A stretch of 48,079 bases of DNA from Lachnoclostridium sp. UBA5725 (GCA_002419585.1 DIGJ01000008.1:1-48079); one strand, 5' to 3'. Counted from the stretch's first letter, positions 37,241-46,710 are shown. Program-made: numbers and translations. The notes: generated by a model from the sequence alone, not told the origin.

Positions 37241-37270
37241 TCCTTCCCCATGTGTTGTCCTATCTGCATA

Positions 37271-39058
37271 TCATTCAATCGTAACAATTGGCAATATCAA
37301 TGTAATTACAGTTCCCATCCCTTCCATACTATTGATATTCCACTTTCCCTCTTCTCCATAATACATTGCTATCCTAGAAAGCGCATTTTGAAGCCCAATA
37401 CTTCCTTCTTCCTGCTTTAGTACCCAATCTCTGTCATTATATTTATCCACTATATTTTTTTGCATGCCATTCCCATTATCCTCAATTATAACACAAATTG
37501 CATTTTTACGTTCCGTGAACAAAATATCGATGCTAATAACTCCTCCCTGTTCGACACCATCAAATCCATGAATAATCGCATTTTCGATAAATGGTTGAAT
37601 CAAAAGTTTATAAATCTCGATCGATTCGGTTGCATCATCAATCGAAAGCTTGTAATCAAAAGCATCATTAAACCTTATCTTTTGTAGGGAAATATATTTT
37701 TCAATCCAATCTACCATTTCCCGAACCGTTACCATATGATTACTTTTGTTTATACTGTAGCGAAGAATAACTCCTAAATTGCAAAGCATTGTGCTTATTT
37801 CATAATCTCCCTTTTCGATTGCCATCCAATTTATAGAATCCAAGGTATTGTATAAAAAATGTGGATTTATTTGTGCCTCCAAAGCTTTTATTTCTGCATT
37901 TTTCTGTTTATGTAATGCATCCTTTACTTCATGAATTAAAGATTTAATCTCCAACGCCATCTCATTGAAATTTTCAGCTACTTGGCCGATCTCATCTTTA
38001 CCATTTACCGGTATGATGACATCCAAATTTCCTTTTTTAATTTGATTCATTCCTTGAACAACGCCATTTATAGAATGATGAACATTCCTTACGGTATAAG
38101 TGATTAAAATAATCGAAAGTATAATTACCACAAACACAACAATTAAGATATGGAGTTGTAAACTTCTCATATCTTTCAAAACATAATCCTTATCATACAC
38201 ATAATAGAATTTCCATCCAATTGTCTCGTTATCATATTCATTAATTAACTTGGTCTTATTTTTTAATAATTTACTAAGTTCTACAACTTTGATCGGCTTA
38301 ACATTTTCATCGAGTGTAATTCCCATAAACATCTCTTCTGGATAATAAATTACCTGCTTTTCATCATTCAATATAAATGCCACTTCATTTTCCGTCTCTG
38401 TATTACATATTTCCCCAAGTGCAGAGGCATTCACAGAAATAACTGCGGTTGCAATGGTTCCTTTATCCAATGCATCCAGATCGAACATTCTTTTTGACAG
38501 ATGAAACAGATAGCTATTTTTACCGTCCTCTTCCATTTTCATTGTAGGGGTAATCACTAATCCAATCTTGTCAATCGCATCTTGGTAAGGCTGAATCTCC
38601 CTCATATCTTTGTTCCCGCTCCATAAAGTATTCAGTGCGGAGCCTGTCTCAAAATCATAGGTAACAGAGCTTCCATTATTACAAATAATGCTGATACTTC
38701 GAATTTCTTTTTCGGATACATTGTATTGCTTTAAGCGATTATAGATTCGATTATACGCAATTACTTTTCCCATTACCGTATCGTCTTGCAGTTCATTGAT
38801 ATTCTCAATAATATCATCATCCGTATAAATCTGATATAATAAATTGCTATATACCTGCAACGTTAAATCGGTTCGTTCTGACATCTGTTCCAAATTATTC
38901 TTAATCATCTCATCCATATTTTGAGTCATGTAACGAGTATTCATATAAAAGGATACTTCCTGTGACAAAAGGATTGGCAATATTCCTCCGAAAAGAAAGG
39001 AAAACAGTATTTTATATCCCAATTTTAAGTCATTAAATCGTTTTAATAAATTTTTCAT
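37271..39058 (-). CDS. Sensor histidine kinase (His_kinase/YesM type)
   Basis: Membrane sensor kinase of about 595 residues. In the frame from 39070, membrane segments lie at about 18-36 and 306-326, with a large extracellular dCache-like sensor between. A HAMP domain follows (327-380); phosphoacceptor H404 lies in INPHFLYNTLDSI, then the ATPase domain with N-box QPFIENAIIHG and G-box EDNGNGM. This is the YesM class that pairs with AraC-type regulators in carbohydrate control. ATG 39058 follows GGGGGAAGG and is preferred over 39070, though close spacing leaves doubt. It probably reports arabino-oligosaccharides, with the tethered binding protein. Confidence 0.93.
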   Translation of the reverse strand: MKNLLKRFNDLKLGYKILFSFLFGGILPILLSQEVSFYMNTRYMTQNMDEMIKNNLEQMSERTDLTLQVYSNLLYQIYTDDDIIENINELQDDTVMGKVIAYNRIYNRLKQYNVSEKEIRSISIICNNGSSVTYDFETGSALNTLWSGNKDMREIQPYQDAIDKIGLVITPTMKMEEDGKNSYLFHLSKRMFDLDALDKGTIATAVISVNASALGEICNTETENEVAFILNDEKQVIYYPEEMFMGITLDENVKPIKVVELSKLLKNKTKLINEYDNETIGWKFYYVYDKDYVLKDMRSLQLHILIVVFVVIILSIILITYTVRNVHHSINGVVQGMNQIKKGNLDVIIPVNGKDEIGQVAENFNEMALEIKSLIHEVKDALHKQKNAEIKALEAQINPHFLYNTLDSINWMAIEKGDYEISTMLCNLGVILRYSINKSNHMVTVREMVDWIEKYISLQKIRFNDAFDYKLSIDDATESIEIYKLLIQPFIENAIIHGFDGVEQGGVISIDILFTERKNAICVIIEDNGNGMQKNIVDKYNDRDWVLKQEEGSIGLQNALSRIAMYYGEEGKWNINSMEGMGTVITLILPIVTIE

Positions 39059-39090
39059 ACCTTCCCCCATTTTGTATGTCCGTTCCTTTT

Positions 39091-39118
39091 ATTCTAACAA
39101 AAAACAGAATAAATACAA
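39091..39118 (-). promoter_or_regulatory. Promoter of the sensor kinase operon
   Basis: Minus strand TTGTAT (39113-39118), 16-base spacer, TGT then TAGAAT (39091-39096), an extended -10. The kinase start lies about 33 bases downstream. Confidence 0.6.
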
Positions 39119-39151
39119 GGATTGTGCACAAGCTTCTTGACATTATTTTAA

Positions 39152-39180
39152 GGGCTGTTCACTCATTTGTGTAACAGCCC
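39152..39180 (-). terminator. Hairpin after araD
   Basis: GGGCTGTT (39152-39159) pairs with AACAGCCC (39173-39180) just past the araD stop. On the minus strand it is followed by TTAAAAT, a poor T-run, so some readthrough into the kinase operon is possible. Confidence 0.6.
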
Positions 39181-39192
39181 CTGATTTGTAAC

Positions 39193-39885
39193 CTATTCTT
39201 TTTGTCCGTAATATGCGTTTACGCCATGTTTTCTTTCATAATGCTTATCCTGAAGTTCTTGTGGTGCTTCTTCTACCTTTTGTTCGATCCATTCGCATCG
39301 CGCTGCCATTTTAGCAACTTCCTCTAGCACTGCTGCATTATGAACCGCTTCTTTTGCATCTTTTCCCCATGTAAAAGGTCCATGGTTTTTGCAAAGAACT
39401 GCCGGCATTGCGACATAATCTTTTTCTTTGAAGTATTCAGCAATTAACTTACCCGTGTTTTTCTCGTATGCCTCTTCAATCTCCTCCTTGGTAAGGCATC
39501 TGACACAAGGTATTGCTCCATACATATAATCTGCATGCGTTGTACCATAGCAAGGAATCGATCTGCCTGCCTGTGCCCAACTGGTTGCCCAGGAAGAATG
39601 TGTGTGTACCACGCCCCCGATATTCAAAAATGCATTATAGAGTTCAACATGAGTAGCCGTATCACTGGAGGGATTATATTTTCCCTCCACCTTGTTACCC
39701 TTTAAGTCAACTACGACCATGTCTTCTGGAGTCAGTTTATCATAATCCACACCACTTGGCTTTATTACAAACAGCCCCTGTTCTCGATCGATACCGCTTA
39801 CATTTCCCCATGTAAATGTCACCAGACCGTATTTTGGAAGCTCCATATTTGCTTCGTATACTTCTTTCTTTAGTTCTTCTAGCAT
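39193..39885 (-). CDS. araD: L-ribulose-5-phosphate 4-epimerase
   Basis: Class II aldolase-fold epimerase, 230 residues, converting L-ribulose 5-phosphate to D-xylulose 5-phosphate. Zinc ligands are present: H94 and H96 (VVHTHSS) and H168 (KNHGPFTWG), with D75 of SSDTATH. D119 (THADYMYG) and a C-terminal tyrosine (GVNAYYG) fit the catalytic pair of AraD. It lies 12 bases after araB in the araA-araB-araD operon. The product feeds the pentose phosphate pathway. Confidence 0.97.
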   Translation of the reverse strand: MLEELKKEVYEANMELPKYGLVTFTWGNVSGIDREQGLFVIKPSGVDYDKLTPEDMVVVDLKGNKVEGKYNPSSDTATHVELYNAFLNIGGVVHTHSSWATSWAQAGRSIPCYGTTHADYMYGAIPCVRCLTKEEIEEAYEKNTGKLIAEYFKEKDYVAMPAVLCKNHGPFTWGKDAKEAVHNAAVLEEVAKMAARCEWIEQKVEEAPQELQDKHYERKHGVNAYYGQKE

Positions 39886-39897
39886 AATATCCTCCTC

Positions 39898-41565
39898 TTA
39901 TTTCTTAGCGTCTGCCTTGATTTGTTTTAGGCGTTTCATAACATCATTTTCACCGCGTCCAAAATAGTCGTGAAGAAGTTTAAACTCTGCATATAGTTTC
40001 TTATAAGCTGCTACGTTTTCCGGTATTGGCTTATAAGTTTTGGCTTCCACTTTTCCCATTACCTTTGCTGCCTCAACGATGGAATCATATCCTCCATTTT
40101 TTGCTCCTGCTGCCACGGCACCAAACATAGCAGATCCAAGTGCAGGGCTTTGGTCGGAAGCTCCAATAAATATCTCTTTATTGGTTACATCTGCATAAAT
40201 TTGCATCATCATGCTATTCTTCTTTGAAATACCACCACAGGCATATAATTCATCTACTGGAACACCTGCTTGCTCAAAGGTCTCTAAAATCATGTTCTTG
40301 CCATAAGCCGTTGCCTCAATTAACGCACGATACATCTCTTCTGGCTTTGTTGCGAGTGTCATTCCAAGCATCATGCCTGTTAAATCCACATCTACCAAGC
40401 AGGAACGGTTTCCATTCCACCAGTCAAGCGCCAAAAGCCCACTTTCTCCAATCTTAAGCTGAGATGCTTTTTCCGTTAAGTACTGATGAATATTCATGCC
40501 AGCTTTTTCTGCTTCTTCATAATAGGTGGCTGGTACGCAGTTTTTCACGAACCATTCAAAATGATCGCCTACACAGGACTGCCCTGCTTCGTATCCAAAG
40601 TACCCTGGCAATACACCATCTTCTACGACTCCACACATACCTGGTACTTCTTTTTCTACTTCGGAGCACATAATATCACAGGTTGAGGTACCGATGATCA
40701 TAAGCATTTTGTTTGGTCCGGTAATACCGACTGCTGGGACTGCCACATGGGCATCTACATTGGCTACCCCGATTGCGATTCCTTTATTTAAGCCAAGCTT
40801 TTCTGCCATTTCTAACGTTAATTCTCCCGCTTTTCCACCTTGTGGGTGAATATCTGTACTTAGCTTATCTTCCACTACATTCTCAAGTCTTTCATCCAAT
40901 GCCTTAAAAAATTCCTTGCCAGGGTATCCTTTTTTCTTATGCCACAGTGCTTTATAGCCTGCTGTACAGGCATTTCTAGCCTCGACTCCAGTAAGCTGCA
41001 TCGTTACCCAGTCTGTTGCTTCCATAAACCGATTTGCCTTGTCATATATTTCTGGAGCTTCTTCAAGGATCTGCATAATCTTTGGAATCATCCACTCCGA
41101 TGAAATTTTACCACCATAGCGTGCTAAGAAGTCTTCCCCACGCTCTGTCGCAATACGGTTTAATTTATTCGCCTGTGCCTGAGCAGCATGGTGTTTCCAT
41201 AACTTTAACCACGCATGTGGAACACTCTTTAATTCTTCCTGAAAACAAAGTGGAACACCCTCTTTATCAATTGGAAGCATTGTACATGCCGTAAAGTCGA
41301 TGGACATTCCTATCACATCCTCTCGACTCACACCGGACTCTTTCATAACCGCTGGTATCGTCACTTCCAATACTTCAATATAGTCTGCCGGATGTTCAAT
41401 TGCCCAGTCCGGTCCTAGCTTTGTTCCATCTGGCAAGTGTTCTTCCATTACTCCATGTGTATAAATTTGAGTTGCCTGTGCAATGACATTTCCATTGGAC
41501 ACATCAACTAAGACAGCTCTCCCTGACTGGGTACCGTAATCTACACCAATTGTGTATTTACTCAT
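39898..41565 (-). CDS. araB: Ribulokinase
   Basis: FGGY kinase of 555 residues phosphorylating L-ribulose at O-5. It starts YTIGVDYGTQSGRAVLVDVS; AraB-type blocks include SIDFTACTMLP, VANVDAHVAVP, VGDHFEWFV and LDWWNGNRS. Length and motifs match AraB and not xylulokinase, and it sits between araA and araD. The AGAGG ribosome binding site is part of a dispersed repeat (41569-41619). Cytoplasmic, second step of arabinose use. Confidence 0.97.
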   Translation of the reverse strand: MSKYTIGVDYGTQSGRAVLVDVSNGNVIAQATQIYTHGVMEEHLPDGTKLGPDWAIEHPADYIEVLEVTIPAVMKESGVSREDVIGMSIDFTACTMLPIDKEGVPLCFQEELKSVPHAWLKLWKHHAAQAQANKLNRIATERGEDFLARYGGKISSEWMIPKIMQILEEAPEIYDKANRFMEATDWVTMQLTGVEARNACTAGYKALWHKKKGYPGKEFFKALDERLENVVEDKLSTDIHPQGGKAGELTLEMAEKLGLNKGIAIGVANVDAHVAVPAVGITGPNKMLMIIGTSTCDIMCSEVEKEVPGMCGVVEDGVLPGYFGYEAGQSCVGDHFEWFVKNCVPATYYEEAEKAGMNIHQYLTEKASQLKIGESGLLALDWWNGNRSCLVDVDLTGMMLGMTLATKPEEMYRALIEATAYGKNMILETFEQAGVPVDELYACGGISKKNSMMMQIYADVTNKEIFIGASDQSPALGSAMFGAVAAGAKNGGYDSIVEAAKVMGKVEAKTYKPIPENVAAYKKLYAEFKLLHDYFGRGENDVMKRLKQIKADAKK

Positions 41566-41568
41566 ATT

Positions 41569-41619
41569 TTACCTCTTTCTTGCGCTGCTTTTTGCGCATA
41601 ACGAGTTTGTATACAATGT
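41569..41619 (-). repeat. Dispersed RBS-bearing repeat between araA and araB
   Basis: The minus strand reads GTATACAAACTCG, then TATGCGCAAAAAGCAGCGCA and AGAAAGAGG, matching a single unit of the jetA-jetB tandem repeat. It supplies the ribosome binding site of araB. Confidence 0.75.
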
Positions 41620-41637
41620 TTTTTACGCATCTAAATT

Positions 41638-43134
41638 CTATCTGAATGCGATACTATTCCATCTTAATTCATTTTTCAAGCTACGAATCGTCGTATCTTT
41701 ATCAATTACTACACTTTCAATTCCCATCGCTGCTGCCCAGTCAACCATCTGCTCGGTTGTAATATCATAACTAAACGCAGTATGATGTGCACCACCCGCT
41801 AGAATCCAGCTTTCTGCTCCAGTCGTTAAATTCGGCTGTGGCGTCCAAAAATTCGTAGCAACTGGAAGGTTTGGCATTGGCTTTTCATTCTTTTTACAGT
41901 CTACTTCATTGATAATGAGACGGAAACGGTTCCCCATATCCACTAAACTGGTAGCAATACCAGGTCCTTCTTTCGATGTAAATACAAGTCTTGCTGGATC
42001 TTCTCTATCTCCCATGCTAAGTGGTTTTACCTTGATACCAATTTTACTATCTGAGATACTTGGGCAAACTTCCAACATATGTGATTGCAAAATTCCTTCT
42101 TTTCCTGGAACCAGATTATAAGTATAATCCTCCATGAAAGAAGTACCCTTTGCATTTGGTACGCCGGCTGCCATAATTTTCATTAAGCGAACCATTGCTG
42201 CCGTTTTCCAGTCACCTTCTCCGCCAAATCCATAGCCTTTTTCCATGAGTCGTTGAATTGCAAGACCTGGAAGCTGTTTGAGTGAACCAAGATCTCCAAA
42301 ATGAGTTACGATTGCCTGATAGTTCTTATCTTCCAAGAATTTCTCAAATCCGATTTCGATTCCCGCCTGAACGGCCACATGTTTCTTAAATTCCTCTGGA
42401 TCACGACCTTCTAAAAGAATATCGTATTTGCTATAATACTCTTCCACCAAAACATCAACATCGGACTGTCTTACGTCTTTTACATAATCTGCAATTTCAT
42501 TGACTGGATAAGCATCAATTTCCCAGCCAAACTTAATCTGTGCTTCTACCTTATCTCCATCCGTAACGGCTACATTTCTCATATTATCTGCAATACGACA
42601 AACACGAATATGACTGGATTCCATTAGACCGATTGCTGTACGCATCCAGCCAGCGATTCTCTCTTGTACCATTTTGTCATTCCAATGTCCTACAATAACC
42701 TTACGCTCAATTCCCATACGACTAACAATATGTCCGTATTCTCTATCTCCATGTGCAGACTGGTTTTCATTCATGAAATCCATATCAATGGTGTCATAAG
42801 GGATTTCCTGATTAAATTGTGTATGTAAATGAAGTAGCGGTTTACGATATTCCTGCAGTCCCAAAATCCATGATTTTGCAGGAGAGAAGGTATGCATCCA
42901 TGTGATAACGCCCGCGCAATCCTCGGTTGCATTTGCTTCATTGAATGTTTTACGAATCAGTTCATTTGTAATCAGTGTTGGTTTCCATACCACCTCAAAT
43001 GGCAGAATTCCGGACTTATTCAAATTCTCCACTATAATTTGTGAATGTTTGGCAACCTTTTCTAAACATTCATCCCCATATAAATCCTGTGATCCTGTGC
43101 AAAACCAAAATTTGTAGTTTTTTCCCGTCTTCAT
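41638..43134 (-). CDS. araA: L-arabinose isomerase
   Basis: Isomerase of 498 residues converting L-arabinose to L-ribulose with manganese. It begins YKFWFCTGSQDLYGDECL, a clear AraA start. Conserved blocks include FGGEGDWKTAAMVR, TSFMEDYTYN, HMLEVCP and GGAHHTAFS, which carry the catalytic glutamates and histidines. It is the first gene of the araA-araB-araD operon, with AGGAGG near the start. The operator region at 43173-43230 controls it. Confidence 0.97.
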   Translation of the reverse strand: MKTGKNYKFWFCTGSQDLYGDECLEKVAKHSQIIVENLNKSGILPFEVVWKPTLITNELIRKTFNEANATEDCAGVITWMHTFSPAKSWILGLQEYRKPLLHLHTQFNQEIPYDTIDMDFMNENQSAHGDREYGHIVSRMGIERKVIVGHWNDKMVQERIAGWMRTAIGLMESSHIRVCRIADNMRNVAVTDGDKVEAQIKFGWEIDAYPVNEIADYVKDVRQSDVDVLVEEYYSKYDILLEGRDPEEFKKHVAVQAGIEIGFEKFLEDKNYQAIVTHFGDLGSLKQLPGLAIQRLMEKGYGFGGEGDWKTAAMVRLMKIMAAGVPNAKGTSFMEDYTYNLVPGKEGILQSHMLEVCPSISDSKIGIKVKPLSMGDREDPARLVFTSKEGPGIATSLVDMGNRFRLIINEVDCKKNEKPMPNLPVATNFWTPQPNLTTGAESWILAGGAHHTAFSYDITTEQMVDWAAAMGIESVVIDKDTTIRSLKNELRWNSIAFR

Positions 43135-43172
43135 TCCAAATACCTCCTAAATTTAATTTATACTTTTACTTT

Positions 43173-43230
43173 ACAACTTGTATGGTCATATATACAAGTT
43201 GTTTATTTTAGATAGCATACAACTTGCATG
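43173..43230. promoter_or_regulatory. AraR-like operators between araA and araM
   Basis: ACAACTTGTAT (43173-43183) and ATACAAGTTGT (43192-43202) are a perfect 11-bp inverted repeat with an 8-base spacer. A further ATACAACTTGCAT lies at 43217-43229. They resemble the Bacillus AraR operator ATTTGTACGTACAAAT. The position between divergent araA and araM allows control of both. Confidence 0.75.
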
Positions 43231-43298
43231 AAAGGACAAACAAGTCTACTATCAAACTATAAAAAAGTAAAATGAAACGAAGAAAAGAGGTTTTTTAT

Positions 43299-44639
43299 AT
43301 GAGCAACTGGTCCCACTATATCAACAAAGAAATCCCATGTTCTTGTGGAAAAACGCACTTTTGTGATATACGTCATATCGCTGTTGAAGAAAATGCACTG
43401 AGTAATCTACCCGCATATCTAAACGAGGGGGCATATCAAAAGATATGTTTGATTTGTGATCAAAATACAGAGAAAGTTGCTGGAACTTATGTGGAACAGA
43501 TCTTGTCAGAGCATGGCTTTACATACAAAAAAATATTGTTTACGGATCGAGAACTGGTTGCAGATGAAAGAGCCCTTCATACCATTATCAGTGAACTTCC
43601 CTATGACTGCAATCTCATACTCGGGATAGGTTCTGGTACAATTAACGATTTATGTAAATTCATTAGTTTTCAAAAAGCGATGGATTATTTTATCGTTGCT
43701 ACGGCGCCTTCCATGGATGGTTACGCTTCCAATGTTGCTGTTTTAACCATAAATCAGGTAAAAACAACAATAGAAACGCATCGGCCGAAGGCAATCCTCG
43801 CAGATACTCGTATCCTGTCTGCTGCCCCAAAACGTATGATTGCCGCAGGTGTCGGAGATATTTTAGGCAAATATGTCTGTCTGGCAGACTGGAAACTTTC
43901 TCATCTGGTTACTGGCGAATATTTTTGTGATTATATATATGGCATAATGAAACAGGCAGTGGACGCAATGACAAACTCCATCGATGCAATTTGCATAGCG
44001 GACGAAAATGCCATTCACATTGTAATGGAAAGTCTGATTTTAGCTGGTGTTGGCATGAGTTTTTTAGGAAATTCAAGACCCGCTTCTGGTAGCGAACACC
44101 ATCTTTCCCATTACTGGGAAATGATGTTTTTGCAAAGAAGAGAATATTGTCCTCTCCATGGTACAAAAGTAGCAATTGGTACGGTTATTTGTTTATTTTT
44201 TTACCACAGCCTTCCAAAGTACTTAGAGGAGGCGGATTTACATTCCGATTATGTATTTGATAAAGGATGCTGGGAAAAATCCATACAAGAGGCTTATGAA
44301 CTGGCTGCTGATGAGATTATCAACTTAGAAGCGCGCGTAGAAAAAAATTCAACCAAACAAGTAGAAAAAAGAAAACATAATCTATCGGAATATAAAAACG
44401 AAATATTAAAAATGGCGGCTGAGCTTCCTTCCACCGATATTCTCATTTCATATCTAAAAAAGCTAGATGCACCTTATCTTCCAAAACAAATTGCGGTATC
44501 CGCGAACACCTTAAAAAATAGCATTTACTATGCGAAGGATCTAAGAAATCGCTATGGTATCTTACAGTTACTTTATGATATCGGAATGCAGAAAAAAGCA
44601 GTAAATGACTTTACTGCTTTTCAGGAAATGATACCATAG
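43299..44639 (+). CDS. araM: sn-Glycerol-1-phosphate dehydrogenase AraM
   Basis: NAD-binding dehydrogenase family protein (EgsA/AraM), reducing dihydroxyacetone phosphate to sn-glycerol 1-phosphate. ATG 43299 has AAGAGG eight bases upstream, while the earlier ATG at 43272 has none; that gives 446 residues. LGIGSGTINDLCK is the nucleotide-binding motif; GSEHHLSHYW and LHGTKVAIGT hold the metal-binding histidines. Some Firmicutes keep araM in the arabinose operon, yet its role in arabinose use is unclear. It reads towards araR, which ends two bases beyond its stop. Confidence 0.9.
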   Translation: MSNWSHYINKEIPCSCGKTHFCDIRHIAVEENALSNLPAYLNEGAYQKICLICDQNTEKVAGTYVEQILSEHGFTYKKILFTDRELVADERALHTIISELPYDCNLILGIGSGTINDLCKFISFQKAMDYFIVATAPSMDGYASNVAVLTINQVKTTIETHRPKAILADTRILSAAPKRMIAAGVGDILGKYVCLADWKLSHLVTGEYFCDYIYGIMKQAVDAMTNSIDAICIADENAIHIVMESLILAGVGMSFLGNSRPASGSEHHLSHYWEMMFLQRREYCPLHGTKVAIGTVICLFFYHSLPKYLEEADLHSDYVFDKGCWEKSIQEAYELAADEIINLEARVEKNSTKQVEKRKHNLSEYKNEILKMAAELPSTDILISYLKKLDAPYLPKQIAVSANTLKNSIYYAKDLRNRYGILQLLYDIGMQKKAVNDFTAFQEMIP

Positions 44640-44641
44640 CG

Positions 44642-45745
44642 CTATGATTTATTGCGGTCTGTGCAAGAGTTTTTAAGGATTAATACCGGCTCGATTTTAC
44701 GCATAACATTGTCTTTCTCCGGTATTTTTCCTGCCAACAACTCTAACATGTAGTCTGCTACCATCTCACCCAGTTTTTCTTTTGGATGTTCTATGCTGGT
44801 GATGCCAATTCCATCCTCATCTACCTTTTGTATATTGTCAAATCCAGTAATTGAAACCTCCTTCGGCACCTGTATTCCTTTGGCTTTTAAAACACCTAAG
44901 ACCTCAAATGCAATGTGGTCGTTGTAGCAGACCACCCCGTCAAAGTGGACCTGTTTTTCCAACATGCCTAAGATTTCAGCTTTTGGTTTCAAAAGTTGGT
45001 CTTCCGTATGATACCAGATTACCTTTTCTGGATCATATAACAGTTTATGTTTATTGAGTGCCTTTACAAAACCAATATGACGGCGAAACCCCTGACTATC
45101 ATCTGTTTTAAATATTCCCACCAGATTCCTGTGCCCAAGCTGGATTAGGTATTCTGTCAACAAATAAGCGCCCTTTTCATCCTCCAGTTCCACACAAGGC
45201 TTATCTTTAAATTGTGGATAGGTGCTATGTATAAATACAATCGGGATATGGCACGCTTCAAATTGATTATATATTTCTAAATGTCTGGAATATATCTGAC
45301 TTTTACTTGGCTCGATAATGATTCCATCTACATTTTTCTTCAATAAATCTTCCAACGCTTCGATCTCCAGCGCTCTACTGTTCTTGGTATTTTTAAGTAT
45401 TAGCGTATAGCCTTGTCTGGTCAGTATTTCATCCATTCCTGCAATCAGTTTTGGAAAAATATAATTGGAAAGATAGGTGGTAACCACTGCAATGATTTTT
45501 GAATTCCCCCGCGTTGTTACCGTATCCGCACAAAAAGTGCCCTTTCCTTGTTCTGCCGTAATATACCCTTCATTTTCCAATATGGAAAGTGCTTTGCGAA
45601 CGGTGTGTCGGCTCACTTGGTACTGCGCGCTCAGCTGATTTTCAGAAGGTAGTTTTTGTCCCGGTTTGATTTTTCCACTCCGCATGTCTTCTTTTAAATC
45701 TTCCATTAAAATAAAATACTTCAGTTTTCCATTCTGATTATCCAT
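44642..45745 (-). CDS. araR: AraR-type arabinose repressor (GntR HTH, LacI-like sensor)
   Basis: A 367-residue chimeric regulator. The N-terminal GntR winged helix (about 8-75) has KLPSENQLSAQYQVSRHTVR. The C-terminal domain (about 85-360) is a LacI/binding-protein-like sugar sensor with DGVVCYNDHIAFEVLG and SITGFDNIQ. This pairing is the hallmark of Bacillus AraR, which releases DNA on binding L-arabinose. It is convergent with araM and close to the operators at 43173-43230. AAGGAG lies five bases before the ATG. Confidence 0.93.
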   Translation of the reverse strand: MDNQNGKLKYFILMEDLKEDMRSGKIKPGQKLPSENQLSAQYQVSRHTVRKALSILENEGYITAEQGKGTFCADTVTTRGNSKIIAVVTTYLSNYIFPKLIAGMDEILTRQGYTLILKNTKNSRALEIEALEDLLKKNVDGIIIEPSKSQIYSRHLEIYNQFEACHIPIVFIHSTYPQFKDKPCVELEDEKGAYLLTEYLIQLGHRNLVGIFKTDDSQGFRRHIGFVKALNKHKLLYDPEKVIWYHTEDQLLKPKAEILGMLEKQVHFDGVVCYNDHIAFEVLGVLKAKGIQVPKEVSITGFDNIQKVDEDGIGITSIEHPKEKLGEMVADYMLELLAGKIPEKDNVMRKIEPVLILKNSCTDRNKS

Positions 45746-46095
45746 GGCATCTCCTTAGCAATTCGTTGATTTTGATTTCTTCTTAATTCCATATATCGTT
45801 TGCCTCGATGTCGTTTTTATTCTTTATACTCATTTCTATGAAACCTTGGAATTAGCAAAGATTAAATAGCATAATAATATAAAAATTATAGCACTAAAAG
45901 CCTTTAAAATCTATTTAATTCGCCATAATATTCCATAAAATTCAGAAAATAGATGTTGATTTTACTATGATACAAAAAATTCAATATACATAAAGCACAA
46001 ATATTCTTCGTAACAATTGGTATTTTCCCAAAAGAAAACATCCATAAATGTATACAGCAAATTTACAATTATGGATGCTTCTATTAATTTTTTAA
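45746..46095. other. 350-base intergenic region
   Basis: AT-rich. It holds the araR leader on one side and the cotJC terminator (46039-46077) on the other. I see no small gene, repeat or convincing promoter in the rest. Confidence 0.6.
46039..46077 (-). terminator. Terminator of the cotJ operon
   Basis: On the minus strand, CATCCATAA pairs with TTATGGATG around a 21-base loop, followed by TTTTCTTTT; it lies 19 bases past the cotJC stop. Confidence 0.75.
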
Positions 46096-46710
46096 TTATT
46101 TTGCTCGAAACATTTCTTTATCAAATTCTGGGTTGAAATAATAAAAATTCCTGCTATCAAGTTTATCCTTTGTCTTTTCCAACGCCTCACCAAATCTTTG
46201 GAAATGAACGATTTCTCTAGAACGAAGGAATTTCAATGGTTCCCTAATTTCGGGATCTGGAATCATGCGAAGCAGATTATCATATACTGTTCTGGCTTTT
46301 TGTTCTGCCGCTAAATCTTCCGTCAAATCGGTGATAGCATCCCCCTTCGATTGGAATTCGATTGCAGTGAATGGGAGTGATGACGCTGCTTGAGGCCACA
46401 ATGCTGTGGTATGGTCAACATAATATGCATCAAAACCCGCTTCCTTTGCTTGCTCAATCGTCAGGTGATTGGTTAGCTGATACACCATAGAGCATATGAT
46501 TTCCATATGCGCAAGTTCTTCTGTTCCAATATCTGTAAGAAGTCCGCCCACTTCCTTTACAGGCATACTATACCGTTGGGCGAGATACCGCATGGAAGCA
46601 GACAATTCTCCGTCCGGTCCTCCATACTGACTAATAATGAGCTGTGCTGTTTTAGGACAGTTCTTCGTAATCTTTACAGGGTATTGGAGCCTTTTTTCAT
46701 AAACCCACAT
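46096..46710 (-). CDS. cotJC: Spore coat protein CotJC (manganese-catalase-like)
   Basis: A 204-residue ferritin-like protein of the manganese catalase family found in the spore coat. Likely di-manganese ligands are E35 (GGPDGELSAS), E65 and H68 (GTEELAHME), E136 (LAAEQKARTVY), E166 and H169 (REIVHFQRF). The start MWVYEKRLQYPV is typical of CotJC. It begins directly after the CotJA/JB fusion gene, so they are co-transcribed. It is probably expressed in the mother cell during sporulation and may protect the spore from peroxide. Confidence 0.94.
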   Translation of the reverse strand: MWVYEKRLQYPVKITKNCPKTAQLIISQYGGPDGELSASMRYLAQRYSMPVKEVGGLLTDIGTEELAHMEIICSMVYQLTNHLTIEQAKEAGFDAYYVDHTTALWPQAASSLPFTAIEFQSKGDAITDLTEDLAAEQKARTVYDNLLRMIPDPEIREPLKFLRSREIVHFQRFGEALEKTKDKLDSRNFYYFNPEFDKEMFRAK

